NCBI GenBank assembly: GCA_036513895.1
Contig: DATBYF010000149.1
Location: forward strand, 1-30,718
DNA length: 30,718 nucleotides
Origin: Palsa-147 sp036513895
Lineage (GTDB): Bacteria; Acidobacteriota; Terriglobia; Acidiferrales; UBA7541
Direction of reading: 5' to 3'
Positions 1-7,615 of this stretch are shown here, one piece after another. The notes beneath the pieces were generated by a model. It was not told the DNA's origin, ran no database searches, and saw nothing but the letters and a program-made list of their open reading frames with translations. The first letter of the stretch is position 1, and each line of letters starts with the position of its first letter. The translations under genes and the position numbers were made by a program.

Positions 1-1
1 G

Positions 2-274
2 GCAAAAGAAGCGGTGAATCGCTCGCTACGCTATTCCTTCCGCGACCGCCGGACGAAAAAGCGCGATTTCCGCACGCTATGGATTCAGCGCATCGGCGCA
101 GCCGCGCGGAACAACGGGATTTCTTATAGCCAGTTGATTCATGGCTTGAAGGTCGGCGGGATCGATCTCGACCGCAAGATTATGGCGGACATGGCGGTCA
201 ACGACGCGACTGGTTTCAAAGCGCTCATCGAGACGGCGAAGTCACATCTGAAAACGGCGACGGCCAAGGCTTAG
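2..274 (+). CDS. rplT: 50S ribosomal protein L20, C-terminal part (5' end outside window)
   Basis: The reading frame is already open at the first bases (A-K-E-A-V-N-R-S) and runs to a TAG stop at 272-274, giving the last 90 or so residues of bacterial L20. Recognisable family segments are NRSLRYSFRDRRTKKRDFRTLWI, LIHGLKVGGIDLDRKIMADMA and a C-terminal alanine/lysine tail. L20 is usually about 118 residues, so roughly the first 28 are missing upstream. The GTG at position 14 is an internal valine, not a start. L20 is an early 23S-binding assembly protein of the large subunit. The gene order rplT-pheS-pheT is common in bacteria and supports the call. An 81-nt gap separates it from pheS. Confidence 0.96.
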   Translation, partial: AKEAVNRSLRYSFRDRRTKKRDFRTLWIQRIGAAARNNGISYSQLIHGLKVGGIDLDRKIMADMAVNDATGFKALIETAKSHLKTATAKA

Positions 275-355
275 CTTCGCGGCTCGAACAGGACGACGGG
301 AATTGCAGCGCCGTTACTAGATTAGCCGGAAATAAAATTACCGAGGCTGGCGGAA

Positions 356-1444
356 ATGGCCACGGACGCTCTCCAAAAGACCACGTTGCGCGTCGAGCAG
401 CTCCGTGTGTCTTCGCAGGCCGACGTGGACGCGCTTTTCAACGAGCTGCGAGTTGCGGCAGACGCAGAAGCACGGCAGATTCGAGGGCCCGAGTCGCTCG
501 AAGCGTTTCGCGTCAAGTGGCTCGGGCGGCGGGACGGCATCTCTTCTCGAATCTCAGAGAACTGGCTAAAGCCGGCTCCGCCTGCACTGAAGAAATTCAT
601 CGGCGCAGGCCTCAATCAGCTTCGCGCGGCACTTGAAGCATCGGTCGAATCCGCTAAAAATTCGGTCGCGGATAGCGACGCCGGCCCTCAGATTGATCTT
701 TCGCTTCCTGGCATCGAACGGCCGGTTGGCACTTCACATCTCATTCGCCAAACCTACGAAGAGCTCGAGCGGATTTTTCTCGCCATCGGTTTCAGCGTAG
801 TCGAGGGGCCGGAGGTGGAAACGCCTTATTACAATTTCGAGGCGCTCAACATCCCGGAGCATCATCCGGCGCGCGATAATATGGACACGTTTTATATCGA
901 AGGCTCCGGCGGCCATTTGCTGCGCACGCACACGTCGCCGATGCAGATTCGCACGATGGAGAAGCAACCGCCGCCGGCGCGCATCATCGTGCCCGGCAAA
1001 GTCTATCGGCGGGACAATCCCGACGCCACGCACGGATTTATTTTTCATCAGCTCGAAGGCCTGGCGGTCGATTACGACATCACCTTTTGCGATTTTCGCG
1101 GCGTGGTGGATTATTTCGTCCACGCGCTGCTTGGGCCAAAAGTGAAGACGCGCCTGCGTCCGAGCTATTTCCCGTTCACGGAACCTTCCGCGGAAGTGGA
1201 CGTGTCCTGCCACGTGTGCGGTGGCAGCGGCTGCCGCACGTGCAAATTTTCCGGATGGATTGAACTCTTCGGCTCCGGAATGGTGAATCCCGCTGTGTAC
1301 GGCTTCGTGGGATACGACCCGAAGCGTCTATCCGGATTCGCGTTCGGAATGGGCGTGGATCGCCTGGCGATGCTTCGCTATGGAATCACGGATTTGCAGG
1401 CGTTTTTCCAAAATGACGTTCGCTTCCTGCGGCAATTTCCATGA
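356..1444 (+). CDS. pheS: Phenylalanine--tRNA ligase alpha subunit
   Basis: This is the 362-residue catalytic alpha subunit of class II phenylalanyl-tRNA synthetase, which charges tRNA-Phe as an alpha2-beta2 enzyme with PheT. An N-terminal coiled-coil region (about residues 10-115) is followed by the class II core. Motif 2 lies around GKVYRRDNPDATHGFIFHQLEG, and motif 3 is GFAFGMGVDRLAMLRYG near the C-terminus. Before the GSGMVNP segment sits a C-x-x-C-x-G-x-G-C-x-x-C cluster, a variant also seen in other bacterial PheS proteins. The start is ATG 356 with a modest GAGG about 9 nt upstream. The TGA stop overlaps the ATG of the following methyltransferase gene (ATGA, 1441-1444), which suggests translational coupling. 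The length is slightly above the usual 330-345 residues. Confidence 0.97.
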   Translation: MATDALQKTTLRVEQLRVSSQADVDALFNELRVAADAEARQIRGPESLEAFRVKWLGRRDGISSRISENWLKPAPPALKKFIGAGLNQLRAALEASVESAKNSVADSDAGPQIDLSLPGIERPVGTSHLIRQTYEELERIFLAIGFSVVEGPEVETPYYNFEALNIPEHHPARDNMDTFYIEGSGGHLLRTHTSPMQIRTMEKQPPPARIIVPGKVYRRDNPDATHGFIFHQLEGLAVDYDITFCDFRGVVDYFVHALLGPKVKTRLRPSYFPFTEPSAEVDVSCHVCGGSGCRTCKFSGWIELFGSGMVNPAVYGFVGYDPKRLSGFAFGMGVDRLAMLRYGITDLQAFFQNDVRFLRQFP

Positions 1445-2124
1445 CGATCGAAACATCCGCGGTGGCGCGCGCTTCGGACGGCGACGTGATAGCTGAATAT
1501 AACGGTGCGCGCGGCCGCTTCCGCAAACGCATATTTGCGTGGCTGCTGGCGAACTGCACAATGCGCCACGAGCGGACAATCGCGCGTCGCAAGCGTGAAC
1601 TTCTTGGCGGCTTGACGGGTACGATTGTCGAGATCGGCCCGGGCGTCGGCGCGAATTTGCCGTACTACGTGCAGGGAGTTCGCTGGATCGGCATCGAGCC
1701 GAATCCGCACATGCATTCGTATCTAAAGCGCGCGGCGCGTGAAGCGGGGCTCGACGCGGAACTGCGAGAAGGATATGCGGACCATCTCAATTTCGCTGAT
1801 TGCAGCGTGGATACGGTCGTAAGCACGTTGGTGCTTTGCTCGGTTCAAAACATCGCCGGTTCGCTCGCAGAAATTCGGCGCGTCTTGAAGCCCGGAGGAA
1901 CATTCGTTTTTCTCGAACATGTCGCCGCCGCCGAAGATTCTGGAACGCGTCTTTGGCAACAACGTATTGCGCCTGTCTCGGCATTCTTTGCCGATGGCTG
2001 CCATCCGGATCGCGAAACGTGGAAAGCAATCGAAGCTGCCGGCTTTTCCGATGTCTGCATCGAACATTTTCTCGTGCCGCTACCGATAATCGGTCCGCAC
2101 ATCGCGGGCGTGGCGACCAAATGA
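1441..2124 (+). CDS. SAM-dependent class I methyltransferase (METTL7/UbiE-like)
   Basis: The protein has 227 residues with a Rossmann-type methyltransferase core. Motif I is VEIGPGVGANLP (about residues 63-74), the acidic residue after strand 2 is in GIEPN (about 86), and the post-core segment is LAEIRRVLKPGGTFVFLEH. The C-terminus carries DGCHPDRETW (about 185-194) and ends in P-H-I-x-G, which resembles the tail of METTL7-type thiol/lipid methyltransferases. The substrate cannot be read from the sequence. The gene overlaps pheS by 4 nt and is 18 nt upstream of pheT, so it is almost certainly co-transcribed with both synthetase subunit genes although it has no known part in aminoacylation. 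A ubiquinone/menaquinone methyltransferase relative is the main alternative. Confidence 0.85.
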   Translation: MTIETSAVARASDGDVIAEYNGARGRFRKRIFAWLLANCTMRHERTIARRKRELLGGLTGTIVEIGPGVGANLPYYVQGVRWIGIEPNPHMHSYLKRAAREAGLDAELREGYADHLNFADCSVDTVVSTLVLCSVQNIAGSLAEIRRVLKPGGTFVFLEHVAAAEDSGTRLWQQRIAPVSAFFADGCHPDRETWKAIEAAGFSDVCIEHFLVPLPIIGPHIAGVATK

Positions 2125-2142
2125 CACGGATTTATTGCTGAT

Positions 2143-4227
2143 ATGAAAGTTCTCTACAACTGGCTGAAAGAATTTGTGGATGTGGCAGCGACGCCGAACG
2201 AGTTGCGCTCCCGGCTTTCTTTGTCGGGCACGGCTGTGGATGCGATTGAGGAGAGCGCGGCGGGGCCGGTCCTCGACGCTGAGCTTACTTCGAACCGCGC
2301 GGATTGCCTCGGGCATTATGGAATCGCGCGCGAAATCGCAGCGCTCTATCGCGTGTCGCTGAAGCCGGTGAGACCGAAATTGACTGAATCGTCCGAAGCC
2401 GTCTCGAAAATTGCGCGTGTCGAAATCAAAGCTCCGGATTTGTGCGCACGCTATACGGCGCGAGTCTTGCGTGGCGTAAGAGTGCAGCCATCGCCGGATT
2501 GGCTTCGCCTGCGCCTTGAAGCGCTGGGCCACGCCTCGATCAACAATGTGGTGGACGCAACGAACTACGCCATGCTCGAACTGGGCCAACCGCTACACGC
2601 GTTCGATCTCGACAAGCTCGCGGAGGGCCGGATTGTCGTTCGCCGCGCGCGGCCGGGCGAAAAGATGAGAACACTCGACGGCATCGAGCGCACGCTCACG
2701 AAAGATATGTGCGTCATTGCCGATGCGTCGCACGCCGTGGCAATCGGCGGCGTGATGGGCGGCGCGGAAAGCGAAATTGGATTCTCAACCCGCAATATTC
2801 TTCTCGAGGCTGCCTGGTTCGATCCGATTTCCGTTCGCCGCACTTCAAAAACTTTGGGGATGCGCACCGAAGCTTCCATGCGCTTCGAGCGCGGCGCGGA
2901 CGTCGAGATAGCTGAGCTGGCTTCGCGACGGACGGCGGAATTGATTCAGCAACTTGGCGGCGGCGAGATCTTGGCGGGTGCGGTGGACGTCTATCCAAAA
3001 CCTGAGCAGCAGAAAAAGTTGGAACTGACGCGAACGGAATTTTTGCGCGTTATGGGCGCGGACGCGCCGGATACCGAGATTGAGGGAATTCTCGGCGCGC
3101 TGGGATTTCAACCTGTCCGCGCGGACGAAAATCGGGGCGGCGAAGGATCGCTCACGGCCGCGTGGGAGTGCCACACGGTTTCGTGGCGGTGCGATGTGAC
3201 GCGCGAGATTGACCTTGTCGAAGAAGTCGCGCGAATTTACGGTTACGACAAGTTTCTGCCTCGAATGCCGTCATCGAAACAGCCAGCTGTGCGATTGCCA
3301 CATGCAGGCGCCGAGGATCTTCTTCGCCAGCGCCTGATTGGCCTGGGCTACGAGGAAATCGTGGCCGTCCCGCTTGTGAATAAACAGCTGGATGAATTGT
3401 TCCGACCAGAGGGAGTGACGCCAGCGACCATTGGCAATCCGCTTTCCGAAGAAGCTTCGACCATGCGTGGTTCCGGCGCGGTCAGCATGCTCGCGACGCT
3501 CGAATGGAATCTGAATCGCGGCCAGCGCAATCTGCGCCTCTTCGAAATCGGTAGGATGTATGCAATTAAGAATGGACAGCCGATTGAGACACGGACTCTC
3601 ACTCTGGGCGCGACGGGAGACGCCAGAGAGAAAAGCATTTACGAAGAAGCGCGGGAATTCGAATTTGCCGACTTGAAGGGCGATCTCGACCGAATTGGCG
3701 AACTCGGTGGCGGCATCGCGTGGGGTTCGGGCGCTCCAAACTGGTTATCACCAACGGTTGCCGGACGGATTTCGCTCGCCGGTTCGGGCGACGCTCTCGG
3801 TTCAGCAGGAAAGATTGGCCGGAAGCCCGCCGAAGCATTCAAGCTGCGAACCGATACATTCGTTGGCGAACTTGCGCTTGAACCGTTACTTGAAGCGATC
3901 GATCGCACTCGTTCAACGCGGCACTATGAGCCGCTGCCGCGATTCCCTGCAGTTGAACGTGACTTTTCGCTGCTTCTGCCCGACGGAATCAAATTCGCGC
4001 AGGTGCAAGAAACGATTCGAGGGCTGAACATTTCCGAGGTTGCGAAGATCGAAGCGATGGATTTATTTCGCGGCAAAAATATTCCCGCCGGAAAGTATTC
4101 TCTTCTCGTTAGAGTCTTGTTCCAAAGTGCGCACGCGACGTTCACGGATGCGCAGCTCACCGATTTTTCCACACGCATCATCGGCGCACTTGAAAAATCA
4201 CTCGGCGCCACCCTGCGCGCAATTTAA
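2143..4227 (+). CDS. pheT: Phenylalanine--tRNA ligase beta subunit, short form without the N-terminal tRNA-binding OB domain
   Basis: This 694-residue beta subunit pairs with PheS. Visible parts in order: the N-terminal segment MKVLYNWLKEFVD; the joining motif LTSNRADCLGHYGIAREIA (about 49-67); the B3/B4 editing region including NNVVDATNYAMLELGQPLHAFD and AIGGVMGGAESEIG; the B5 domain (about 285-370) ending in RCDVTREIDLVEEVARIYGYDK; the catalytic-like core; and a C-terminal ferredoxin-fold anticodon-binding domain starting at PRFPAVERDFSLLLP (about 600). Standard bacterial PheT is about 790-810 residues and has a roughly 100-residue EMAP/OB tRNA-binding domain between the N-terminal helix and the N-R-A-D-C motif. 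Here those two are joined directly and that domain is absent. There is no obvious Shine-Dalgarno sequence before ATG 2143. Confidence 0.95.
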   Translation: MKVLYNWLKEFVDVAATPNELRSRLSLSGTAVDAIEESAAGPVLDAELTSNRADCLGHYGIAREIAALYRVSLKPVRPKLTESSEAVSKIARVEIKAPDLCARYTARVLRGVRVQPSPDWLRLRLEALGHASINNVVDATNYAMLELGQPLHAFDLDKLAEGRIVVRRARPGEKMRTLDGIERTLTKDMCVIADASHAVAIGGVMGGAESEIGFSTRNILLEAAWFDPISVRRTSKTLGMRTEASMRFERGADVEIAELASRRTAELIQQLGGGEILAGAVDVYPKPEQQKKLELTRTEFLRVMGADAPDTEIEGILGALGFQPVRADENRGGEGSLTAAWECHTVSWRCDVTREIDLVEEVARIYGYDKFLPRMPSSKQPAVRLPHAGAEDLLRQRLIGLGYEEIVAVPLVNKQLDELFRPEGVTPATIGNPLSEEASTMRGSGAVSMLATLEWNLNRGQRNLRLFEIGRMYAIKNGQPIETRTLTLGATGDAREKSIYEEAREFEFADLKGDLDRIGELGGGIAWGSGAPNWLSPTVAGRISLAGSGDALGSAGKIGRKPAEAFKLRTDTFVGELALEPLLEAIDRTRSTRHYEPLPRFPAVERDFSLLLPDGIKFAQVQETIRGLNISEVAKIEAMDLFRGKNIPAGKYSLLVRVLFQSAHATFTDAQLTDFSTRIIGALEKSLGATLRAI

Positions 4228-4323
4228 AGTCAAGGGCAACTTGCCTCGCACGGCGCAAGAAGTCAGCGGCGGGTAAACGCACGTTTCTGCTTGTCACTCA
4301 AGAGGCGACGCCGCAGAATACAC

Positions 4324-4626
4324 ATGCTCAGCCCAAGAGAGGCTCCCGTGAAGATCGACATCTACAACCAAAGCTACAATGTTCAAGCCGACGAAAACGA
4401 GGAGTATCTTAAGGAACTCGCGGCATTCGTAGATGAAAAGATGCGCTCGGTCGCGGAAGCCACTCGTACGATCGACTCGGTGCGCGTCGCCGTGCTTGCG
4501 GCGCTCAATATCGCCGACGAGCTTCATTCGCTGAAGAAGCGACAAGATATGATCGAAGGGCCGCTGCGCAAGCGCGTGGAAAAATGCGTTGCGATTATCG
4601 AAGAAACCCTGGAACACACCGCTTGA
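4324..4626 (+). CDS. zapA: Cell division protein ZapA
   Basis: ZapA is a small FtsZ-ring stabiliser acting in the cytoplasm at midcell. The N-terminal beta-strand motif VKIDIYNQSYNVQADENEEY leads into KELAAFVDEKMRSVAEA and a long C-terminal helix (SVRVAVLAALNIADELHSLKKRQ) expected to form the tetrameric coiled coil. From ATG 4324 it is about 100 residues, the normal family size. A GTG at 4348, just before K-I-D-I-Y, has a better ribosome-binding site (GAGG at 4339-4342, 5-nt spacing) and may be the true start, shortening the protein by 8 residues. The gene follows pheT by about 100 nt. In several bacteria zapA is followed by the 6S RNA gene; here 6S RNA lies about 13.5 kb downstream. Confidence 0.9.
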   Translation: MLSPREAPVKIDIYNQSYNVQADENEEYLKELAAFVDEKMRSVAEATRTIDSVRVAVLAALNIADELHSLKKRQDMIEGPLRKRVEKCVAIIEETLEHTA

Positions 4627-4686
4627 TGGCGCTTCGAGTATCGACGTAAACACAACGTTTCAGTTCTGTTGGGCATCTCCGATACA

Positions 4687-5010
4687 ATGGCTTTGGGTGG
4701 ATCGGCAATCGGCGCCAAAAACGTGAAGTTCTCGAGCAAATATACTCGCTATCTGATAGTGCCTTTGGCACTCGCGGCACTTCTCGTCATCACGACCACG
4801 TTGGGCAATGTTTGGCACCATCACGATTCAAACTCCGAGACGACCTGCCCGATCTGCCATTTCAACCATCAACCGATCGAGAAGCCCCTCGCCGGTAATC
4901 GTCTGCCCGTACTGATGCCGATCAGTTCGAATCCCGATGTTTCGCATCCTTCCCTCGAGCTCGCGCCAGATCCCCACTGTATTCCCGCGCGCGCGCCACC
5001 TTCCGCTTAA
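4687..5010 (+). CDS. Small membrane-anchored His/Cys protein (CPxCH family), upstream member
   Basis: This 107-residue protein belongs to no family I can name with certainty. A basic N-terminal stretch is followed by one hydrophobic segment (about YLIVPLALAALLVITTTL), then W-H-H-H-D-S-N-S-E-T-T-C-P-I-C-H-F-N-H, a proline-rich middle with R-L-P-V-L, and the ending R-A-P-P. It is clearly homologous to the product of 10836-11138 on the other side of the efflux operon. The His cluster and CPxCH suggest metal binding outside the cytoplasm; that is inference. By position (just before a CzcC gene) it resembles CzcI-like genes, and in general character DUF2946-type proteins. The start is uncertain: ATG 4687 overlaps a TACAAT hexamer, and GTG 4723 is an in-frame alternative if that hexamer is a -10 box. 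Confidence 0.72.
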   Translation: MALGGSAIGAKNVKFSSKYTRYLIVPLALAALLVITTTLGNVWHHHDSNSETTCPICHFNHQPIEKPLAGNRLPVLMPISSNPDVSHPSLELAPDPHCIPARAPPSA

Positions 5011-5033
5011 TCGTCAGTTAGTTTGCTTGCCCT

Positions 5034-5049
5034 GCGCCACATTTGGCGC
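5034..5049 (+). other. GC-rich stem-loop between the CPxCH gene and czcC
   Basis: A perfect 6-bp inverted repeat, GCGCCA-CATT-TGGCGC, starts 24 nt after the stop of the small CPxCH gene and is followed by a T-rich stretch (GTTGATTTACTCTTTT). It could act as a weak intrinsic terminator, an attenuator, or an mRNA processing/stability element between the small gene and the efflux genes. The short stem and interrupted T-tract make full termination uncertain. Confidence 0.4.
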
Positions 5050-5092
5050 GTTGATTTACTCTTTTCCAGATTTTAATTTGAACGGTGGTGTC

Positions 5093-6364
5093 ATGCGTTT
5101 ACGAATCTATTATTTCGCGGTTTTAACGGTGCCGCTGTTGTGGACAGGAATCGCCGCCGCGCAGAGCTCCGGCCCGGTGCGCGTGAGCCTTGACGAAGCG
5201 ATCAAACTCGCGCTGCAGCACAATCACACACTCCTTGCTGCTCGCGTGACGATTCAAGAAAGCCAGGCTGAGGAGATAACGGCAAATTTGCGGCCCGACC
5301 CGGTGCTTGGCGCCGACGCCCAGTTTTTGCCACTCTTTCAGCCGACTGCGGCCAATACCACTTACTTCGACCAAAACGCGCAGTTTGACATCGGCCTCAG
5401 CTATCTCTTCGAGCGCGGCAGGAAGCGCCAGCACCGCCTGCAAGCAGCCAAGGACACGACGGCGGTAACTACGTCGCAAGTAGCCGACAATGAGCGCTCC
5501 TTGACGTTTCAAGTCGCCTCCGATTTCGTCAATGTGCAACTCGCGGAATCTACCGTCGCTCTGGCCGAGCAAGACCTGAAGAGTTTTCAGAACACGGTGG
5601 ACATTAGTGAGATCCGTTACAAAGACGGGGATATGAGCGAGGCAGACTTGCTCAAGATCAAACTGCAGCTGCTGCAATTTCAGACGGATCTTTCGCAAGC
5701 GCAACTCGCACGAGTGCAAGCGCTCATCACGCTGCGGCAGTCACTTGGCTTCGAATCCGTGTCGGCGGATTACGACGTGGCCGGTGACCTCGACTACGAA
5801 CCGGTCCGCGCTAAACGCGACGACCTCGAAGCGCTGGCCATTCAGCAGCGGCCCGATTTGCGCGCGGCGGTACAAGGTGTGACGGCGGCGCAGAGCCAAT
5901 ACGAATTGCAGAAGGCCATTGGGAAGCGCGACATCACCGGAACCGCGGATTACAGCCACACGGGAGGCACGAATGCTGTTTCTCTCTTTATGAGCATGCC
6001 CCTCCCGATCTTCGATCGCAATCAAGGCGAAATTGCCCGGACGCGGTATGCGATCACGCAATCGCAGGAAACCCAGAAGGGCGCACAAGAACAAGTTTTG
6101 ACGGACGTGGTGAACGCGTACGAAGGCCTCCAAACGAATGACCAAATTATTCAGCTGTACCGTGGCGGCTATCTCGATCAAGCGCAGCAGTCGCGAGACA
6201 TCAGCGAGTATGCGTACAAGCGCGGCGCTGCAAGCCTCATCGATTTTCTGGATGCCGAGCGCAGCTACCGTGCCGTTCAATTGGCCTACCGTCAATCGCT
6301 CGCGGCGTATCAACTGGCCGTCGAGCAACTTCGCGAGGCAGTGGGCATAAGGAACTTGCCTTGA
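5093..6364 (+). CDS. TolC-family outer membrane factor of a heavy-metal RND efflux system (CzcC-like)
   Basis: This 423-residue outer membrane channel subunit would form the exit duct of the tripartite pump with the next two gene products. A signal peptide (MRLRIYYFAVLTVPLLWTGIAAAQS) is followed by two outer-membrane-efflux repeats. The first begins VSLDEAIKLALQHNHTLLAAR; the second begins around DDLEALAIQQRPDLRAAVQGV and includes the CzcC-type segment LFMSMPLPIFDRNQGEIARTRYAI. The C-terminal helices read RGAASLIDFLDAERSYRAVQLAY. ATG 5093 is chosen because it directly precedes the signal peptide; the open frame extends upstream without signal-like sequence. The TGA stop is at 6362-6364 and overlaps the TTG start of the adaptor gene. 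Sequence alone does not show whether the metal is Co/Zn/Cd, Cu/Ag or Ni. Confidence 0.92.
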   Translation: MRLRIYYFAVLTVPLLWTGIAAAQSSGPVRVSLDEAIKLALQHNHTLLAARVTIQESQAEEITANLRPDPVLGADAQFLPLFQPTAANTTYFDQNAQFDIGLSYLFERGRKRQHRLQAAKDTTAVTTSQVADNERSLTFQVASDFVNVQLAESTVALAEQDLKSFQNTVDISEIRYKDGDMSEADLLKIKLQLLQFQTDLSQAQLARVQALITLRQSLGFESVSADYDVAGDLDYEPVRAKRDDLEALAIQQRPDLRAAVQGVTAAQSQYELQKAIGKRDITGTADYSHTGGTNAVSLFMSMPLPIFDRNQGEIARTRYAITQSQETQKGAQEQVLTDVVNAYEGLQTNDQIIQLYRGGYLDQAQQSRDISEYAYKRGAASLIDFLDAERSYRAVQLAYRQSLAAYQLAVEQLREAVGIRNLP

Positions 6365-7599
6365 AAACGCGCATGGATGCCGGGGTTCGATTTCCTACCA
6401 CCAGGTGGGGCAAAACTCAGTGTGATTTGCCGAGGCTTGGAACGCGATCTTGGCGGGTGAATTTCGCGGTGCTGACCGTGGCCCTCGCGCTGGCAGGCTG
6501 TGGAGAAGGATCCGAAAAAGCCAGCAAAATGACTTCGTTCTCGACAGCAGAAAGTCCAGAGGCCAAGGCCGAAATTTTCTCGCTGCCCGCCGACCAGATG
6601 TCTCACATCCAGATCGTCACAGTTGAGCAAGGAAAACTGGCGCGGACGCTCCGCCTGTCCGGCTCAGTGCAGTACAACGACTTCAAGACTACGCCGGTGA
6701 TATCACAGGTGGGTGGTCCGGTCAGCCGTGTGATGGTCGCTCCGGGCGAGCACGTACGCGCCGGTCAGCCGTTACTTTACGTCGCGAGCCCCGATTTCTC
6801 TATCCAGCGCTCAGCTTTTATCAAGGCGCGCGACGCCTTTCAGCTTGCGGACAGATTTTACAAACGTGCCCAGGACCTCTACGCGCACCACGCCATTGCT
6901 GAATCGGACCTCGAGCAAGCTGAATCCGCACGCGCACAGGCACAAGCGGACCTCGAGTCCAGCGAAGCCGGCATTCGGATCCTTGGTATAACCGACCCGG
7001 AATCGATCGTTAACAAGCCTGCCACGCCGGAAGTCCCGCTGTACTCACCAGTGGCGGGAGAAGTGGTCGAGCGACAGTGTTCTCCGGGTCAACTGCTAGC
7101 CCCCGGCGCCACGCAGTGTTTCACACTGTCGGACATGAGCTCTGTATGGATTCTGGTCAACATTTACCAGAAAGACGTGGCCTATGTGCATGCCGGGGAC
7201 CCGGTGACGATTGACAATGAATCGTATCCGGGTCTAGTGCGCGGCAAGATCAAATACATCTCTCCCGCGCTCGACCCCACCACACGAACACTCCAGGCGC
7301 GCATTGATGCCCCGAATCCCGGTGAGCGTTTAAAGAAGGAAATGTACGTCACTGCGGAGGTCCAAGCCGGTGTGATCCCCAACGCACTCTCCGTTCCCAA
7401 CTCCGCCGTGCTGCGCGACGAACAAAATATGCCTTACGTCTATCTGCAAACTGGAAATACGCAATTCGCAAGACGCGGCGTCACGCTAGGCGAAAGTGAG
7501 AATGGCAAAACACAAATACTCACCGGGCTGCAAGCAAATGACCGCGTGGTCGGCGATGGCAGCCTTTTCCTGCAATTCCAAAATTCGCTTCAGCGCTGA
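6361..7599 (+). CDS. Periplasmic adaptor (membrane fusion) lipoprotein of the RND metal efflux system (CzcB-like)
   Basis: The 412-residue adaptor bridges the inner-membrane RND pump and the outer-membrane channel. A lipobox (LALAGC, Cys47) follows a hydrophobic stretch, so it is probably a lipoprotein. Further on come YNDFKTTPVISQVGGPVSRVMVAPGEHVRAGQPLLYV (barrel-sandwich/lipoyl half), the alpha-hairpin (about 150-210, rich in Ala/Gln/Asp), the second lipoyl half SPVAGEVVERQCSPGQLLAPG, and beta-barrel/MP domains ending VVGDGSLFLQFQNSLQR. The TTG at 6361 has an AAGGA at 6349-6353 with 7-nt spacing and overlaps the czcC stop (TTGA), which supports coupled translation; ATG 6373 and GTG 6457 are weaker alternatives. 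No His-rich metal-binding N-terminus like that of classical CzcB is present. Confidence 0.92.
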   Translation: MKTRMDAGVRFPTTRWGKTQCDLPRLGTRSWRVNFAVLTVALALAGCGEGSEKASKMTSFSTAESPEAKAEIFSLPADQMSHIQIVTVEQGKLARTLRLSGSVQYNDFKTTPVISQVGGPVSRVMVAPGEHVRAGQPLLYVASPDFSIQRSAFIKARDAFQLADRFYKRAQDLYAHHAIAESDLEQAESARAQAQADLESSEAGIRILGITDPESIVNKPATPEVPLYSPVAGEVVERQCSPGQLLAPGATQCFTLSDMSSVWILVNIYQKDVAYVHAGDPVTIDNESYPGLVRGKIKYISPALDPTTRTLQARIDAPNPGERLKKEMYVTAEVQAGVIPNALSVPNSAVLRDEQNMPYVYLQTGNTQFARRGVTLGESENGKTQILTGLQANDRVVGDGSLFLQFQNSLQR

Positions 7600-7615
7600 G
7601 GACACGCACAACTAG

